Positions 36,510 to 48,339 of a stretch of DNA of 64,000 nt are shown here, one piece after another (the stretch's first letter is position 1; the number at the start of each line of letters is the position of its first letter). The stretch comes from Owenia fusiformis (Eukaryota > Annelida > Polychaeta > Sabellida > Oweniidae), in assembly GCA_903813345.2 (NCBI GenBank), contig CAIIXF020000005.1:11287375-11351374 (forward strand), written 5' to 3'. The notes under the pieces are model-generated. The model did not search any database, was not told the origin of the DNA, and was given only the letters and a program-made list of their open reading frames with translations. A program made the translations under genes and the position numbers.

Positions 36510-39014
36510 TACTGAATCGGTAATCGGGACAGTAATTTGAACTCATGTGTCATGTATGTACAGTGCTCTTAAAACGCAACAAACAAAAACATTGTAATAC
36601 CATAAAACCAGTGATGACTTCATCAATTTCCCGAAGTTTATCGTGAAGCCACGTTTCTCCTCTTTGCAATGATATGTCATTTTTTATTCATTTGTGACCA
36701 CGGACCATTGAATAAGCCTTCCTTTTGCATATGGTCCAAAGTCTGTTCTGGACCAAGTTTGAACCATTGTCGAAGGAGAATCACTAATGGGGTTTCTGCT
36801 CTCCGCAAGAACCCACAGATGATTCAAAGAGGTGTTCCCCGGGAGGTTTTCGCCACCAGGAGAGACGAGCCAGTATCTTTGCGCGGGAAAATGTGAAGGA
36901 ACGTGGAATGTAATCTTTCATGAGTTTAAAGATGATAGACAATGAATGTGACTAAACTGACTTAACCGTTTATTCCACTTCTTTTTTCATATGAGCCATC
37001 ATGGATACTGATGAACACATAGTGCATTTTTCCGAGTTTAACTAAGAGAACTAAACCACAACTGTATGTATGTTTGTAAATAAGAATTTGATTACATGTA
37101 CAGAGTACAAATGGATAGTTTTTACATTATAGATTTGAATTAAGTTGGTAATATCATGGGCTTCCGAGAGAACCCCATGATACTATAAAAGAGAATAGAA
37201 ATGACAAATCAAGGTTGGAGCTAGTCGAGGCATTCCCTGTTTTAATTAGAAGAAAGGATGGAAGTAGACTAATAATTTTGTAAGGTACCCCAGAGTCTAT
37301 GTTTGTAACAATGGTTCATCGATTTAGTTGTTTGGTGATCTTGGTAAGTTGTTTCAAATTCCCATAGGGTTCACAAATCTCTATGAACTGGAAGCTGTGG
37401 GGTTTTTTTGTTGGAGGAATGGCAGTCGCCGGAATTTAAATAATTCTCTGACGTCTCGTGCATATGAGACTTTAAATAGACTGAGACTTATAGATCGTTT
37501 TACAATTACAGTTGCATACCACCATCTGACAGCTGCTTTATGAAATTCAGTAATTAAGGATTTAAGTCCTGGACTCAGTGCAATGTGGAATGACTATTCC
37601 TTGAATGTTTTGCTTTCTAAAATTTTCACGAAATAAGCATCGAGTGTTAATTTTTAGAAAAAACCGCCGCCTGAAAGGAATGGTCATTATACATTATACA
37701 TCACAGTGAGTAAGGACATTGAGTCTTGGGCTTAACTTATTTTCACACATTGCAAAATATTTTGTACAAAATCATCCAAAAGGTACAAAATCACTGAAAG
37801 ATATGCTGTAGTGATATAAGTTGTAGATGATGCAGGATGAGGTTAACGGCATCCCTATGTTAAGTCAATGGAACCCTTGCTGAAATCCTCATTTTGTCAG
37901 AAGAACTCAAATTGATCGAGGCTCAAGAAGTAGATTGATATGGGAGAGTATTGCTAAAATCCAATTTCAATAGAATAACACATTATGACATTGGACTTCG
38001 CTTTTTAGAACTTTTTGTTGTTTTTGCTGCCCGGTACTCAAGTATGTATTTATCAATTGGGCGTAACCAGGGGTTGCGCCCAACAAATAAATAAATTTTT
38101 GTAAAATTTGAAGAAAAAAATAGATTGAAATGCTCAGAATGCACCATATGCAATTGTAAATTTTAAAAGATATCGAGGGGTGAAACCCCCATGTCCCCTT
38201 ATCGAGTGTGTCAAATACACTCGATAAGGTGATTTTCAATTCTCAACCCAATTTTATGTTTCTTCCACAGATGACTGTCGAAATTAAGTATATATATGAA
38301 ACTACTTAGCTATTTCTTTATAAATTTTTTAACTAACGGTGTACCGGTTGAAGAGTGTCCGGCAGATCCTCGGGAATTCGACTTTTGCACCATTCCCGAG
38401 AAATAGAATATTTAGATAGAATATATCAATATACCCAGGCTTGGTCTCAATCGCAAGATGCCTCAGTTTTTGGAAAAAATGTGCATCGATTTTGAAAAAT
38501 GGGTCCATACGTATTTTTAGAAATCAAAAAAGAGCCAATTTTAGCGACAACATTTTTTCCAGCAAAATTATTTTCAATGGTACCCTCTCTTGTGAATTTT
38601 CAGATCTGATAATAAGTTAACTCAGACCACTTGGTTTGTTGGAACAGTTGGGCAAGAGTCAGAATACTTGGGTAACCCAGAACAGTTGGGCTTCCACAGA
38701 CTTTTGATAACCAACGTAGGGAAACGTACTCCGAATCTGGCCTATTCTCTGGTGAATTCGAGTGGTAATTGGAGCTATTCTAGATCTTGTAATATGAACA
38801 CGTTTTTCATTTATTTCAGTTTAACATTGAATGTAGACCTATATTCAGTATTCTTAAGCTTTGTTTGAATGTAGAATTTGCAGCCGATAAACATAAAACT
38901 AACCAGATAAAAATTGCAACTCAAGGGTTGTAATCCATCTATCTTGATAACGAATTCTGTTTTGTAAAAAATTGGTTCTCAGATCATGCATGTAAAAATG
39001 ATAACTCGTAAATC
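36510..39014. other. No recognised gene
   Basis: AT-rich. A half copy (37830-37920) of the palindromic family at 54450-54605 shares AAGTCAATG..CCCTTGCTGAAAT. A perfect 13-bp hairpin, CCTTATCGAGTGT/ACACTCGATAAGG, lies at 38197-38229. No gene seen. Confidence 0.5.
38197..38229. other. Perfect 13-bp hairpin
   Basis: CCTTATCGAGTGT and ACACTCGATAAGG are separated by seven bases. It stands alone in AT-rich sequence. Likely a remnant of a repeat; no function assigned. Confidence 0.5.
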
Positions 39015-39828
39015 TTACCCTACTATCACACCAAACTAGTTCTCACTACGTTCTCGAAAACGGGCTTCAACTGTGTACGAACGGACTGGACCTACCAAGA
39101 ACCGTTTGGGATCTATTTACAAACTTCATCGAACGTACTCGAACGGATAGGTCCTCTAGAACTTAGACAATGCTCAAAATGTTCTCGTGGTCGTCACGTT
39201 CTACAATTAGAACGAGTGACAACGTACTAACGACGAGCTGGACGCACTACGAACGGAACCGTCGTATTTCAATCCTACTAGGGACGTTTTTACAACGAGT
39301 TGAACTGTCAGAGGACGTGTTGAGAACGAGGTAGAACTAATTGCAAACGGGTTTAAACTGATTAAGAACGTATTTAACACTGCTTATGAACGAGTTAGCA
39401 AAAATATAGCTATCACACCAAACAAGTTGCCACTGCGTTCTTCAAAACTGGTTTTAAACTGTGTGCGAACGGAATGAACGTAGCTGCAACTTTCTAAGGT
39501 CTATTTACGAACTTTATGAACGTTCTCAGACGGGAATGTGATTTTAGAATTTTGAATCGATTCAAAATTCGATGGCGACCATACCGTTCTGTTATCAGGT
39601 CATGTTGACCTTCTAGACTAAGGGACGCGTTCTACGAGGTTGAACACCGACGTGGTGCGACCTGAACGAACTGCGAACGCGATGGACGTATTGAAGACTG
39701 TTTAAGAACGAAGAAGCTAATTATTTCAGACATATTTCCCGACCACAGCCAGATTGAGCCCGTTTTACGACGTTTTCGTAGGACTGGCAAGAACGGGTAA
39801 GAACTAGTTTGGTGTGATAGGGGGGTTA
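39015..39828. mobile_element. 0.8-kb TIR element rich in GAACG/CGTTC words, copy 1
   Basis: The ends are TTACCCTACTATCACACC and, in reverse complement, TAACCCCCCTATCACACC, followed by AAACTAGTTCT on both sides. The internal start TATCACACCAAACAAGTTG (39413) repeats the left end in direct orientation, so the element looks like an old dimer. The body is filled with short GAACG, CGTTC and ACGTAC words. No long ORF. The near-identical copy 2 is at 53361-54163. Confidence 0.85.
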
Positions 39829-40479
39829 GATACACTCATCCTTATTCACGTAGGATTAGGGCTGCCTTCCTCTCGATAGTATTTCCCAAGCTTGTTCGAT
39901 TAAACAATATCAACAATTTCCAGCCAATCAGAACACAGTATTTCAAATAATCTGCATATTAAATTACAACCAAATATGGTTATTTTAAATTCGATGAAAT
40001 TGATTACCCTCATCAATTTCATAATTTCAAGTTGGCAGTTGGCATAAAAAAATGTATTACTGACAGTGAAGTACTGACAGTAATTTTTCTCCACCTTCGA
40101 CAGTTCCATCATCAGATATGAAAATACATAACAATTTTTTGTATCTTTATCAGGTATCATTTTTTGCGATAACATGGAAGCTGTGAGTAGTATAACCAAT
40201 CGGCTAGATAAGTGCCATGCTCAACGAGTTATCACAGATGTATATCTTTGACATTACAATTACTTATTTTTATCTCTCACTTGGCACGTAACTACACATT
40301 ATTAGTTGATTATAGAAATGATTTTTAAATCACTTCGTATCTGGTGGAAACTGGAAAAGACATTTCTTCGTAAATTAAATAAATGGCACCGTGGCTTGGC
40401 CGAAATCCTAGAATGAAACAAGAACACATTGATTTGATATATACAGGGTGGGTCAAAAACGCCACCCTTTCATTTCATC

Positions 40480-40745
40480 ATGGAACGAATCCACTAAATG
40501 CAGCCATGCGAATTTGATAAATTGTCAATTCTGGTGATTGGGAACGTAAACATGCGAACCGAAGCGTAACTTTGCGCATGATTCCGAAGCCGTCCGAAGT
40601 TTTCCGAAAAGGTACTTCTGCATACGAAATCCCCAGCGATGCACAATGTATATATGCTAATAGGAACGAATTTTACTCTTGAGCCTATTCGCCAGTACAC
40701 GCAAGTTGACCCTGGGGTTTTCGTTCATATGTGAGAAGGCCTTTC
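40480..40745. mobile_element. CTCACATATGAACG-family MITE, copy 1
   Basis: Shares GTCAATTCTGG, GCGAACCGAAGCG, TTTGCGCATG and AGGAACGAATTTTACTC with copies at 51147-51420 and 52541-52802. The right end CGTTCATATGTGAGAAGGCC is the inverse of the left ends of the other copies. Confidence 0.7.
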
Positions 40746-41019
40746 TACGTTTTTATCTATGATTTGTGAGTTTCCATAATTCTTTCAAAAGGAATGCAGC
40801 CAATCGATTACAAAATTGCTTATTTTATAAATTGCGTCACGGGAGAGTGAGGTTAACAGTCAATCTGTGTGTGGATGCAAATTCCCAGGTTCAATGTAAT
40901 ATTTGATAATGACGTTTGAAAGTGATTTTGTTATGCTCCATGTGTATTGAAACCAGAAGGACATCTTAAACAGTCTATCAGAATCATACAGCATCATGTA
41001 TGTTTTACACTACTATATA

Positions 41020-41148
41020 CAATTATTGACCTCTCCAGAGGTTTACTGTCAAAATTATATCCCGAGACTGTAAACCGAGACCGTAGGTCGAGGTTTACAG
41101 TCGAGGGATATAATTTTGACAGTAAACCGAATGGAGAGGTCTATAATT
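41020..41148. repeat. 129-bp palindrome
   Basis: CAATTATTGACCTCTCCAG ... GAGAGGTCTATAATTG is nearly symmetric, with GGTTTACTGTCAAAATTATA mirrored by TATAATTTTGACAGTAAACC. The centre is near 41085. It lies just downstream (minus strand sense) of the Crypton-like fragment and may be part of the same element. Confidence 0.75.
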
Positions 41149-41221
41149 GTTTTGTTAGTCCGAAGAATATCTTGAATACCCTTGAAGTTGACTTGAAGTT
41201 GGATCCAGACCCTCGAGACGT

Positions 41222-41422
41222 TCATACGGCAGTAAGTTCACTCAATGGAGTCAAATTACTCTCCTGGGCGAAGTCCACTAAAAGCTTTGTACAAAGTTTT
41301 AGATTTTTCTTCGTATTTTGACTGTCTTTACTCTCTAAGAGACTAATAATATCCTCATCTTCAACATTTTTGAAACGGCTAGTGCTAGCGGCGGCCATTT
41401 TATCGTCTGATAATGACGTCAT
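41222..41422 (-). pseudogene. Fragment resembling Crypton/KIAA1958-like N-terminal domain
   Basis: The minus-strand ORF encodes 66 residues. After MAAAS comes SRFKNVEDEDIISLLESKDS, then NTKKNLKLCTKLLVDFAQES, a layout I recognise from the N-terminal region of KIAA1958/QRICH1/ZMYM-like proteins derived from Crypton tyrosine recombinases (DUF3504). The frame stops after about 60 residues, and no recombinase catalytic domain follows within the element. It is probably a truncated, nonautonomous relic. A short 5' leader with an AATGCATTGC word lies at 41455-41465. The family assignment is from memory of pattern only. Confidence 0.45.
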
Positions 41423-42098
41423 TTTAGTGGAATGCTGGGAATATTATTCACCGGCAATGCATTGCGCGGTGTACAGTTAAAATTATTCACCGCTCGTTGA
41501 CCAATCAAAATCGAGTATTTCAACTGAGGTACTAACAATACCCTTTATTAATCAGAAACCCCCAACGATTTATTAATCCCATTTAGATAGCAATTAAAAA
41601 AGTGATAGCATCCTCCATTGAAAAAAGTGATTCCTGCATCCCCATCAAGTATTTTTTAAATATGTTCATTATTAGAAGTCATCTTCAAATTAAAAAATAT
41701 AGACGTTTTTGGCCCACCTTGTATATGTTTTGTTCTTGTGTTAAGTTCGATTGCATGGATTTAGTGCACCAGAAATACAGAAATAAGAGCTAGGTTCTCT
41801 TGTGTTAAGTATCCGAGTGGTGACAACATATGTTTATAGTGATGAAAAAAATATCTTTTTTCTAATTCAAAAGAAAATTATGTTATATTTGTCGGCTAAT
41901 TGTATCCGAGATTTTTATTTCACCGTGCTTATTGTTAAGTGTTCATTTGTGTTTCTTCCGTAGAATAGTTTTATTTATAGATAATGATTACGAAAATGCA
42001 TACTTTTGAAAATAATTTTGGAATACTGGTGTATTCAAGAATTAAGGTCTAGTCATGCCATTCGACTTGATCTCTTTCTAACTTCATTTTTGGGAGTG

Positions 42099-43193
42099 TA
42101 CAGGGTGGGCCAAAAAATTGTGCATCTTTTTTAAAAGGCTTGAAAAGGATCATAACATTAAGGTATTGACATAAAAATTCATATACAGAAACTTTAGGAT
42201 AGGCATATTTTACCATTCAAATATTTAAGCTAATACTGACTTCAAACTTTTTCAACAGATCTTTGAATATCAGTGGTAAATTGTTCATGTGTCATTTACC
42301 ATTTTTCCTAGAAAATGTGAATTTCTATGATTTTATGTGATCAACAATAACACATTCATTATATTTACTAAATCTGCTACAATCTTTTAATTGTTTAACG
42401 AATGGCTAGTACAGTTTTATAATAAGTATCTACTATGGTATTATTTTATACTGTATCTATTAATTATTTATTTAGAAAATGTTCCATGCATCCGCCTTTT
42501 ACCTTCACTATCACACAGACACAAGGGCGTAACTGCAATGGCGCCATCCAGCGATTCTTGTGGTACTTCTTTCCACTTCTCCTAACCTCTTTTAGTTGAT
42601 CAATAGTGTGTGGGGATTAACTGCAATAAACTGCTCCAGGTGCCTCCATGTGTGATAGTCACAGGGGTTGGCATTTGGTGTATTGGGCAGCCATTTATAA
42701 GGACTAATAAATCTAGAGGTATTATCCTCCAGGTATTCCAAAGTGACCCTTGCCCGATGGCTGGGAGCGATAGTGAAGGTGAAAGGTGGATGTAAGAACA
42801 TGTGATTTATAAATAATTAATAGATACAGTATAACATAATACCATTGTGAGTAGATACCGATATAAAACTGTCCTAGTATATTGAATAAACGGTTATCAG
42901 AGATTGTAGCAGATTTAGTGAATATAATGGATGTGTTATTGTTGATCACATAAAATCATCCTCCAAGTCACATTTTCTTGGAAAAACAGTAAATCTTGGA
43001 CACATGAACAATTTACCATCGATATTCAAAGATCTGTCAAAAAAATTAGAAGTCAGTATTATCTTAGATATTTGAATCATAAAATATGCCTATCCTAAAC
43101 TTTATGTAAATCGATTTTTATGTCAATACCTTCATGTTATGATACTTTTCTAGCCTTTTAAAAAAGTTGCAAAATTTTTTGGCCCACCCTGTA
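42099..43193 (-). mobile_element. Long-TIR Tc1/mariner element with decayed transposase
   Basis: The ends TACAGGGTGGGCCAAAAAAT and TTTTTTGGCCCACCCTGTA have TA borders. Arms of roughly 400 bp are inverted (ATAGGCATATTTTACCATTC against its diverged complement at 43075-43100). Between the arms a minus-strand remnant (42592-42801) reads KWLPNTPNANPCDYHTW. This resembles the NSPDLNPIDxxIW block that carries the third catalytic acidic position of Tc1/mariner transposases. Only this C-terminal piece survives. Confidence 0.78.
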
Positions 43194-44672
43194 TATACAT
43201 GTAAGTGTATTTCTAATTTCTATGAAATGACAATACGCGATAGAAAGTCCCTATCAGTCCCCCCAGGCGTCTCCAATGCTCAATAACTATACTTCATTAA
43301 TAGTGTAGAAATTATCCATCTTATTTTTCTAAAATTACTGAAAATGGAATAGCATGAACGGGAATGAACGGGAACCTGTTTGCGACCTACGATCAATCTT
43401 AACTAGTATTTCATGTGCATTGTACGTTATGTTAACTTTCAATGCAATATTGTCAGATACGAAATTGTTTTCTCTTTATCACGCAGTTTATCTTCGTAAA
43501 ATAATTCAGTAGTCTACGCTAATCTACAGCAGTTTTAATCACATTAATACATTGATGCACCTCGTTGGGACTCTTGGCGTGTCGAGTCGTCGTTTGAGTG
43601 AAAGTCATTTCCAAGTGTTCATTGAGGTAGGTACAGGAAAAGTCTATTAGCTAGGATGGCATCGTTATTGACAAGGTGGACACATTTTTCTGACTTTTAT
43701 TCAATAAACCAGTGATTAATCAACAGAGATTAATGATACTGACATGATGCTCATAATCAATCTGTTAATCAGTTACATGCAGATTAACCTGATCTAACTA
43801 TTGCCCTTTGTTTTCGTTTGACTTCCTGTTTAACCTATTCGGAGATTTGTTCGGAACTTAACTCTACGCTCAGGGTTTGCAAGCAGCACTCTGACTGGTC
43901 TCAGTCACATCCTTTGCCAGAAAAATGAACAAAATAGGGTTAAGTTTAAACTGATCGATTGCTTTTTCGATATGAGTGACAAAGTATGTATTTCTTATGG
44001 CCTAGTTGTCTGACACATCCTTTTGACGAAGCCTGAATAAGAATAAAGACCAATGTCGTATTATTATGCACTAAAAAGAAAGAAAATGCCTCGTTCGCAA
44101 ATCAAATGTAGTGATCTCTCAAGTGTCTATTAACCATCATGCTATTCGGTATGATTTTTATCGTGTTATGCATTACCTTGGAAATCAAAGATGTACAACT
44201 TTTTGAGTTCAGAGTGACCAGCACCATCCCAGACAGCGATTATAAACCACAAAAGACAACAATAAAAGACCTGGGAGTAGCTATGATAATTTCCTCTGGA
44301 TGAAACAAAAGAAGCCAAACAAAAAGATCAACGTTTGCCTTTATTCTTGTATCTCGATTATGTCTATTGACAGTTAAAATATGATATGAAGCCATTATGT
44401 ACGGGAAATAAAAAGCTTAAACCATCTCACTTCGCGACAACTTCTATCCTTCTATTGGTTGATCTCCCATTGGATTAGGAATTGTCTTATTCCAGTATAT
44501 CAAATCATCTCTTGTCGATTAGCATATTTATTTGCATGGCAGCTGCGCTTGGCTATCATCATTGCGTGCGTAAGAATATTGCACTTGCCGTCTATTCTAG
44601 TATGAACGTTTTTTTCTTCATCATAGGTTTTCGAAAGCACGTCAGAGGAAGGGAGGGAGTGTTAGACAATAC
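43194..44672. other. No recognised gene
   Basis: AT-rich sequence without any ORF, repeat or RNA that I can support. Confidence 0.4.
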
Positions 44673-44800
44673 GGAGTTTAAGCTTGCATATAAAATCGAA
44701 ACCCCAACCTATACGTATGACCGATCGCGCATACAAGTGCATTGCTTAAATATTTTCCGTTCACGTTTAGGTTGTGAAAAACATTGCAAGCTTAAACTCC
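44673..44800. repeat. 128-bp inverted-end element
   Basis: GGAGTTTAAGCTTGCA and its exact inverse TGCAAGCTTAAACTCC bound the interval. A partial inner inversion involves CCTATACG. It overlaps a 121-residue plus-strand ORF (44482-44847), which is therefore unlikely to be a gene. Confidence 0.65.
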
Positions 44801-45719
44801 CTATTATTTCTTTGTACGTTAGATCCCCAGGGTTAGGTCTGCGTTAGGAATTCCGAGGATTGTTTCTACATGACAGCGGTTGTCATCTTAAGTGTTCTTT
44901 TTCGTTTATTTAATACGTTTGGTCTTAACTTGTTAGCTCATGGTCTTAACGCTTGAGGCACTCGGGCTGAGCGTAGGCTTGTACTTGGTTATTTCCATTC
45001 TGATTTATCAGAGCCCCTCTTTACCTAACGCTTTTGAGAGACAAAAGGCTGTGGATCCCACAATGGGTTATCTGTAGGATTGGAATTTTTAATTGTTTAG
45101 TTTTCTTACACCCTTTGCATTCGTTTGACTTGGCATCTTGATAGAGCTTTGTCGAAGACTCTGTGCGCAGGGTGTGTACAATGTGATTCAGACGAGATTG
45201 CCATGATAATGACCTTGGATTTCAGACCAGAATATTAGGTGCAAATTAACTATCATGGTTATTTGTTATTGAAACCATCCATCCCAAATGTTATATTGGT
45301 TAGCAATAGTCACAATGTCAGTTTTTATTACGGAACATGTCTACATTAATCTAAACTCCTATTAATGGTAATTCTGGTAAATGTAATCCTTCGTCTAATG
45401 TTAACACGAAGAAAATAGCTATATAAAACGTTAACACAAACGTATGCAAATTAAATGTCGAGTAAAACCTATTTTAGTAGAATCTAAAAATGATAAAGAC
45501 TTGTGGAAGTGAAGTAGATATATAGCCTCAACCTATATGAAGTCAATAGTATACCCTTCTTCAAACGGTTTTTCTGAAAACATATTAGACAAGTTTTCAG
45601 GACGGGAAATCCATTTCGTCCTGTTTCCATTTGTTTAACAGAGGAGATCTTAAATGAGCTGTATAAAGAGAACCGAGGTACAGAATCATGAAAATTATAG
45701 TTCCACAAGATCAGATACC
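44801..45719. other. No recognised gene
   Basis: Contains a diverged copy (45110-45180) of the short repeat seen at 3470 and 59335. Nothing else identified. Confidence 0.4.
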
Positions 45720-46015
45720 AAGGATGATTGGCTCCCAGGGTCGAACATCATCGATATTTTCCAACAATGAAAATCTCGTTATTTTCTGAAATTATAACCG
45801 ACTATAAATTTAAAATAAAGAAGATTCATACCAATATCCCGATTAATTATTTCTTGTGAGTTTTGGAATTTTTCGTAAAGAAATAAGACCAAAATTCACG
45901 ATTCAAATGTTGAAGTGAACAAAGTGGCGGCCCTTTGAATTCAAATTTTGTATCACGACATCTCCATTATATGGGACAGAATATCGATGTTGCACTCTGG
46001 GAGCCAATCCTCTTT
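45720..46015. mobile_element. MULE-like MITE with 11-bp TSD
   Basis: TIRs AAGGATGATTGGCTCCCAG and, in reverse complement, AAAGAGGATTGGCTCCCAG (17 of 19 match), continuing into ATCGATATT. The 11-bp direct repeat GATCAGATACC abuts both ends (45709-45719 and 46016-46026). A duplication of 9-11 bp is typical of Mutator-like elements. The element is 296 bp and noncoding. Confidence 0.85.
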
Positions 46016-46026
46016 GATCAGATACC

Positions 46027-47495
46027 TACCTAGCAATGAACGCAGGTGGATGACATAGTCTAAACGATTAACAGTATTTAACACCCAATTATCAGCAAGT
46101 GAGATCACACCAACAACTACCTACACGATTACGAAGCATTCTGATTCTCACAGCATCTTTCTGTTTCACCTGGGCTGAGAAGATTTGAGATGTCATGGTT
46201 TATCATGATGATTACGAGGGGAATTCTCACAAAGGTGCCATCGTGGTAAGCCACGTCCTCTCCATCTCTATCCTTCTGGATGCAACAGAGAGAGATGCTA
46301 TGAGTATCAGAATGCAAGGTGCTCGGAATACACGAACCGGTCAGTTGTACCAGAGTTACTGGTCCCCACCTGTCGCCAGAACGTACTGTCCTGTTAACCA
46401 TATTGGAACCAGTGATATTGCTAGAAAGAATGACGCGTTGTAGCTTTTTGCCCCATGTTGGTTCAAATCTCGTATATCATTAGAAAGGAAAATGTGTTTA
46501 AATGATAAAACTAATAATACAGTTTGAAAACATAACGCTTTGAAATTCTTCATAAATAGTATCATAAAAGTGTTGCAATAATTATTCAGAGAATTGAGGT
46601 ACCGTGGTAATATTTGAAAAAAACGAAACATACCTTATACATAAATTTATCATTCGATGGGCCATTGTAATTAACATAGATACATGAATGCTTTATAAAA
46701 ATAGAATATTTCTGTTCACTATTCTGAGTTGTAGAAAGTCTGACTAGCTTAACTAAATATTACTTATTAAATCTAGATATTGAAACGTAGGATTTACTAC
46801 GTCAAAGTTAAAAAGGCATTATCACCGCCTTGCAGGCAATATACACGGTGTATAACCCAAACGCTCCTACATGCACGACGGAGCGTTTCATTACTGAAAT
46901 TGAACAAAGAAACGCTCCGGAGTAGGAAAACTGGCTGGCGGGAATGATGAGCCGTCTGACGATTTCCCCAATAATGGGAATAAGAGGTATGAGTTACATA
47001 TTTCGAGTATACCATTCGATGGGTGTGATATTCATGTTGTACTTGGCTGGCTGTTGACGTTTGAAGCAATTAGGAAGAGCTGTACGAAGCAGTATAGTTA
47101 TCAAATTCCAAAAACGTATTTGTCATTCTACCGAAGTGAAGGATTCCAATACCGTATGTTGCCCTTTTGAAATGAGGTTATTGGTATATTCGCTATTAAC
47201 TATACTTGTTTGTGGAGTAATTGTATTTAGATCGATTATATTTAACATTATTTTTACTATTGAGTTCGTTTTCCGTATAGATCATGATTAAGATTAATGT
47301 TGTTATCGAGCAACGACTTGTTAAACCTGTTTGGCGCACTGATATAAATATGCGATTAAGCAAAACGATAAACAGATGCCTAAATAATTAATCTCTTGAA
47401 AGCCCATGATTGAACATGGAAATGTGTAAGTATTTCTTATATCTTAGTTTTATGTACACCTGGAATAAAATATGAAATGCATCGTATAATGAATA
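46027..47495. other. No recognised gene; repeat debris
   Basis: Overlapping ORFs at 46129-46443 on both strands have no recognisable domain. From 46848 to about 47130 runs a rearranged copy of the element at 54700-55110 (TATAACCCAAACGCTCC, GAAACGCTCC, TTGAAGCAATT). Confidence 0.45.
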
Positions 47496-47622
47496 CAAGG
47501 CATTAACTTGCAAAATGTCACCACCTGCCATTTGTTACAGACAGTGACCGCCGACCGCTGTTCCAGACTCTGATCAAATTGTGAACACCGTACACAAGAA
47601 AAAACTTCTGGTAGTAACATAA
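47496..47622. repeat. GTCACCACC-family dispersed repeat, copy 4
   Basis: AAGGCATTAACTTGCAAAAT leads into GTCACCACCTGCCATTTGTT and CAGACAGTGACCGCC. The sequence is closest to the copy at 13521. The right inverted end is lost. Confidence 0.6.
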
Positions 47623-48339
47623 TAGAAGTTTTGACATAATAGAATACAAAATGGTCCAACGTTTAGTACAGAGATTTTATGCAAATACGAGACCCAATTA
47701 AGGTAGCTACAGTTTAACTAGTACACTACGCTACACTCAGAGAATGTCCTTTCTGCTTTTGTTATTCTTGTGAGTTGCTTGACGTAGAAATCAAACAAAA
47801 ATGTGTGTAATAAGAAGAAAATATTGGTAACATTTCTTTGAACTTCTTTGTGCATTCCCCTTAGGGATAAAATTCCTATTTGTTACAATTCATATTCGAT
47901 CAGCGTGTCAGTTATATTAGGGGACACCTCATAAGTGCAGACTTTTAGAGATGTAGATTTAGCAGCCTGATACCATTTATGAATTCCAGATGATCGATGT
48001 TTTAAGTAGATACACTAAACATATTTCAGAGATTTCACTCATAAGAGAAAATACTCATCGCAAACCATTGAACTATATTCACCAAAGAGTGAGAAAGAAA
48101 GAGAGAAAAAACTTACACCACACAAAACTTTAATGTTTGTAAAACAGTTCTATGAAAAAAATTGTGAACTTTTACTATCAATAGAAAATGGTACGTTATC
48201 AAAAATGTGAATGATTTTTGGACCACCTTGTATCACTTTGTTAATGGATATGGCAAGATACATTATAAGCATTTAAGTGAACTGAGTTTCTGTGATTCCA
48301 GACCAATTGTTATGTCTAAAGTAGATAAGGTTTTACTCA

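Larger units (their letters stand above)
40442..41723. mobile_element. Composite mariner-type TIR element with nested insertions
   Basis: TACAGGGTGGGTCAAAAACG at the left and CGTTTTTGGCCCACCTTGTA at the right delimit 1282 bp. Inside are a MITE of the CTCACATATGAAC family (40480-40745), a palindrome (41020-41148) and a Crypton-like coding fragment (41222-41422). The two TIRs may alternatively belong to two separate decayed elements. Confidence 0.55.

Noticed and set aside
44482-44847. 121-residue ORF with hydrophobic start
   Set aside because: Its 3' half is the inverted-end element at 44673-44800, and no domain is recognised.
46129-46443. Overlapping ORFs on both strands resembling a possible exon
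   Set aside because: No family pattern, and no convincing GT-AG partner exons were found in either direction.
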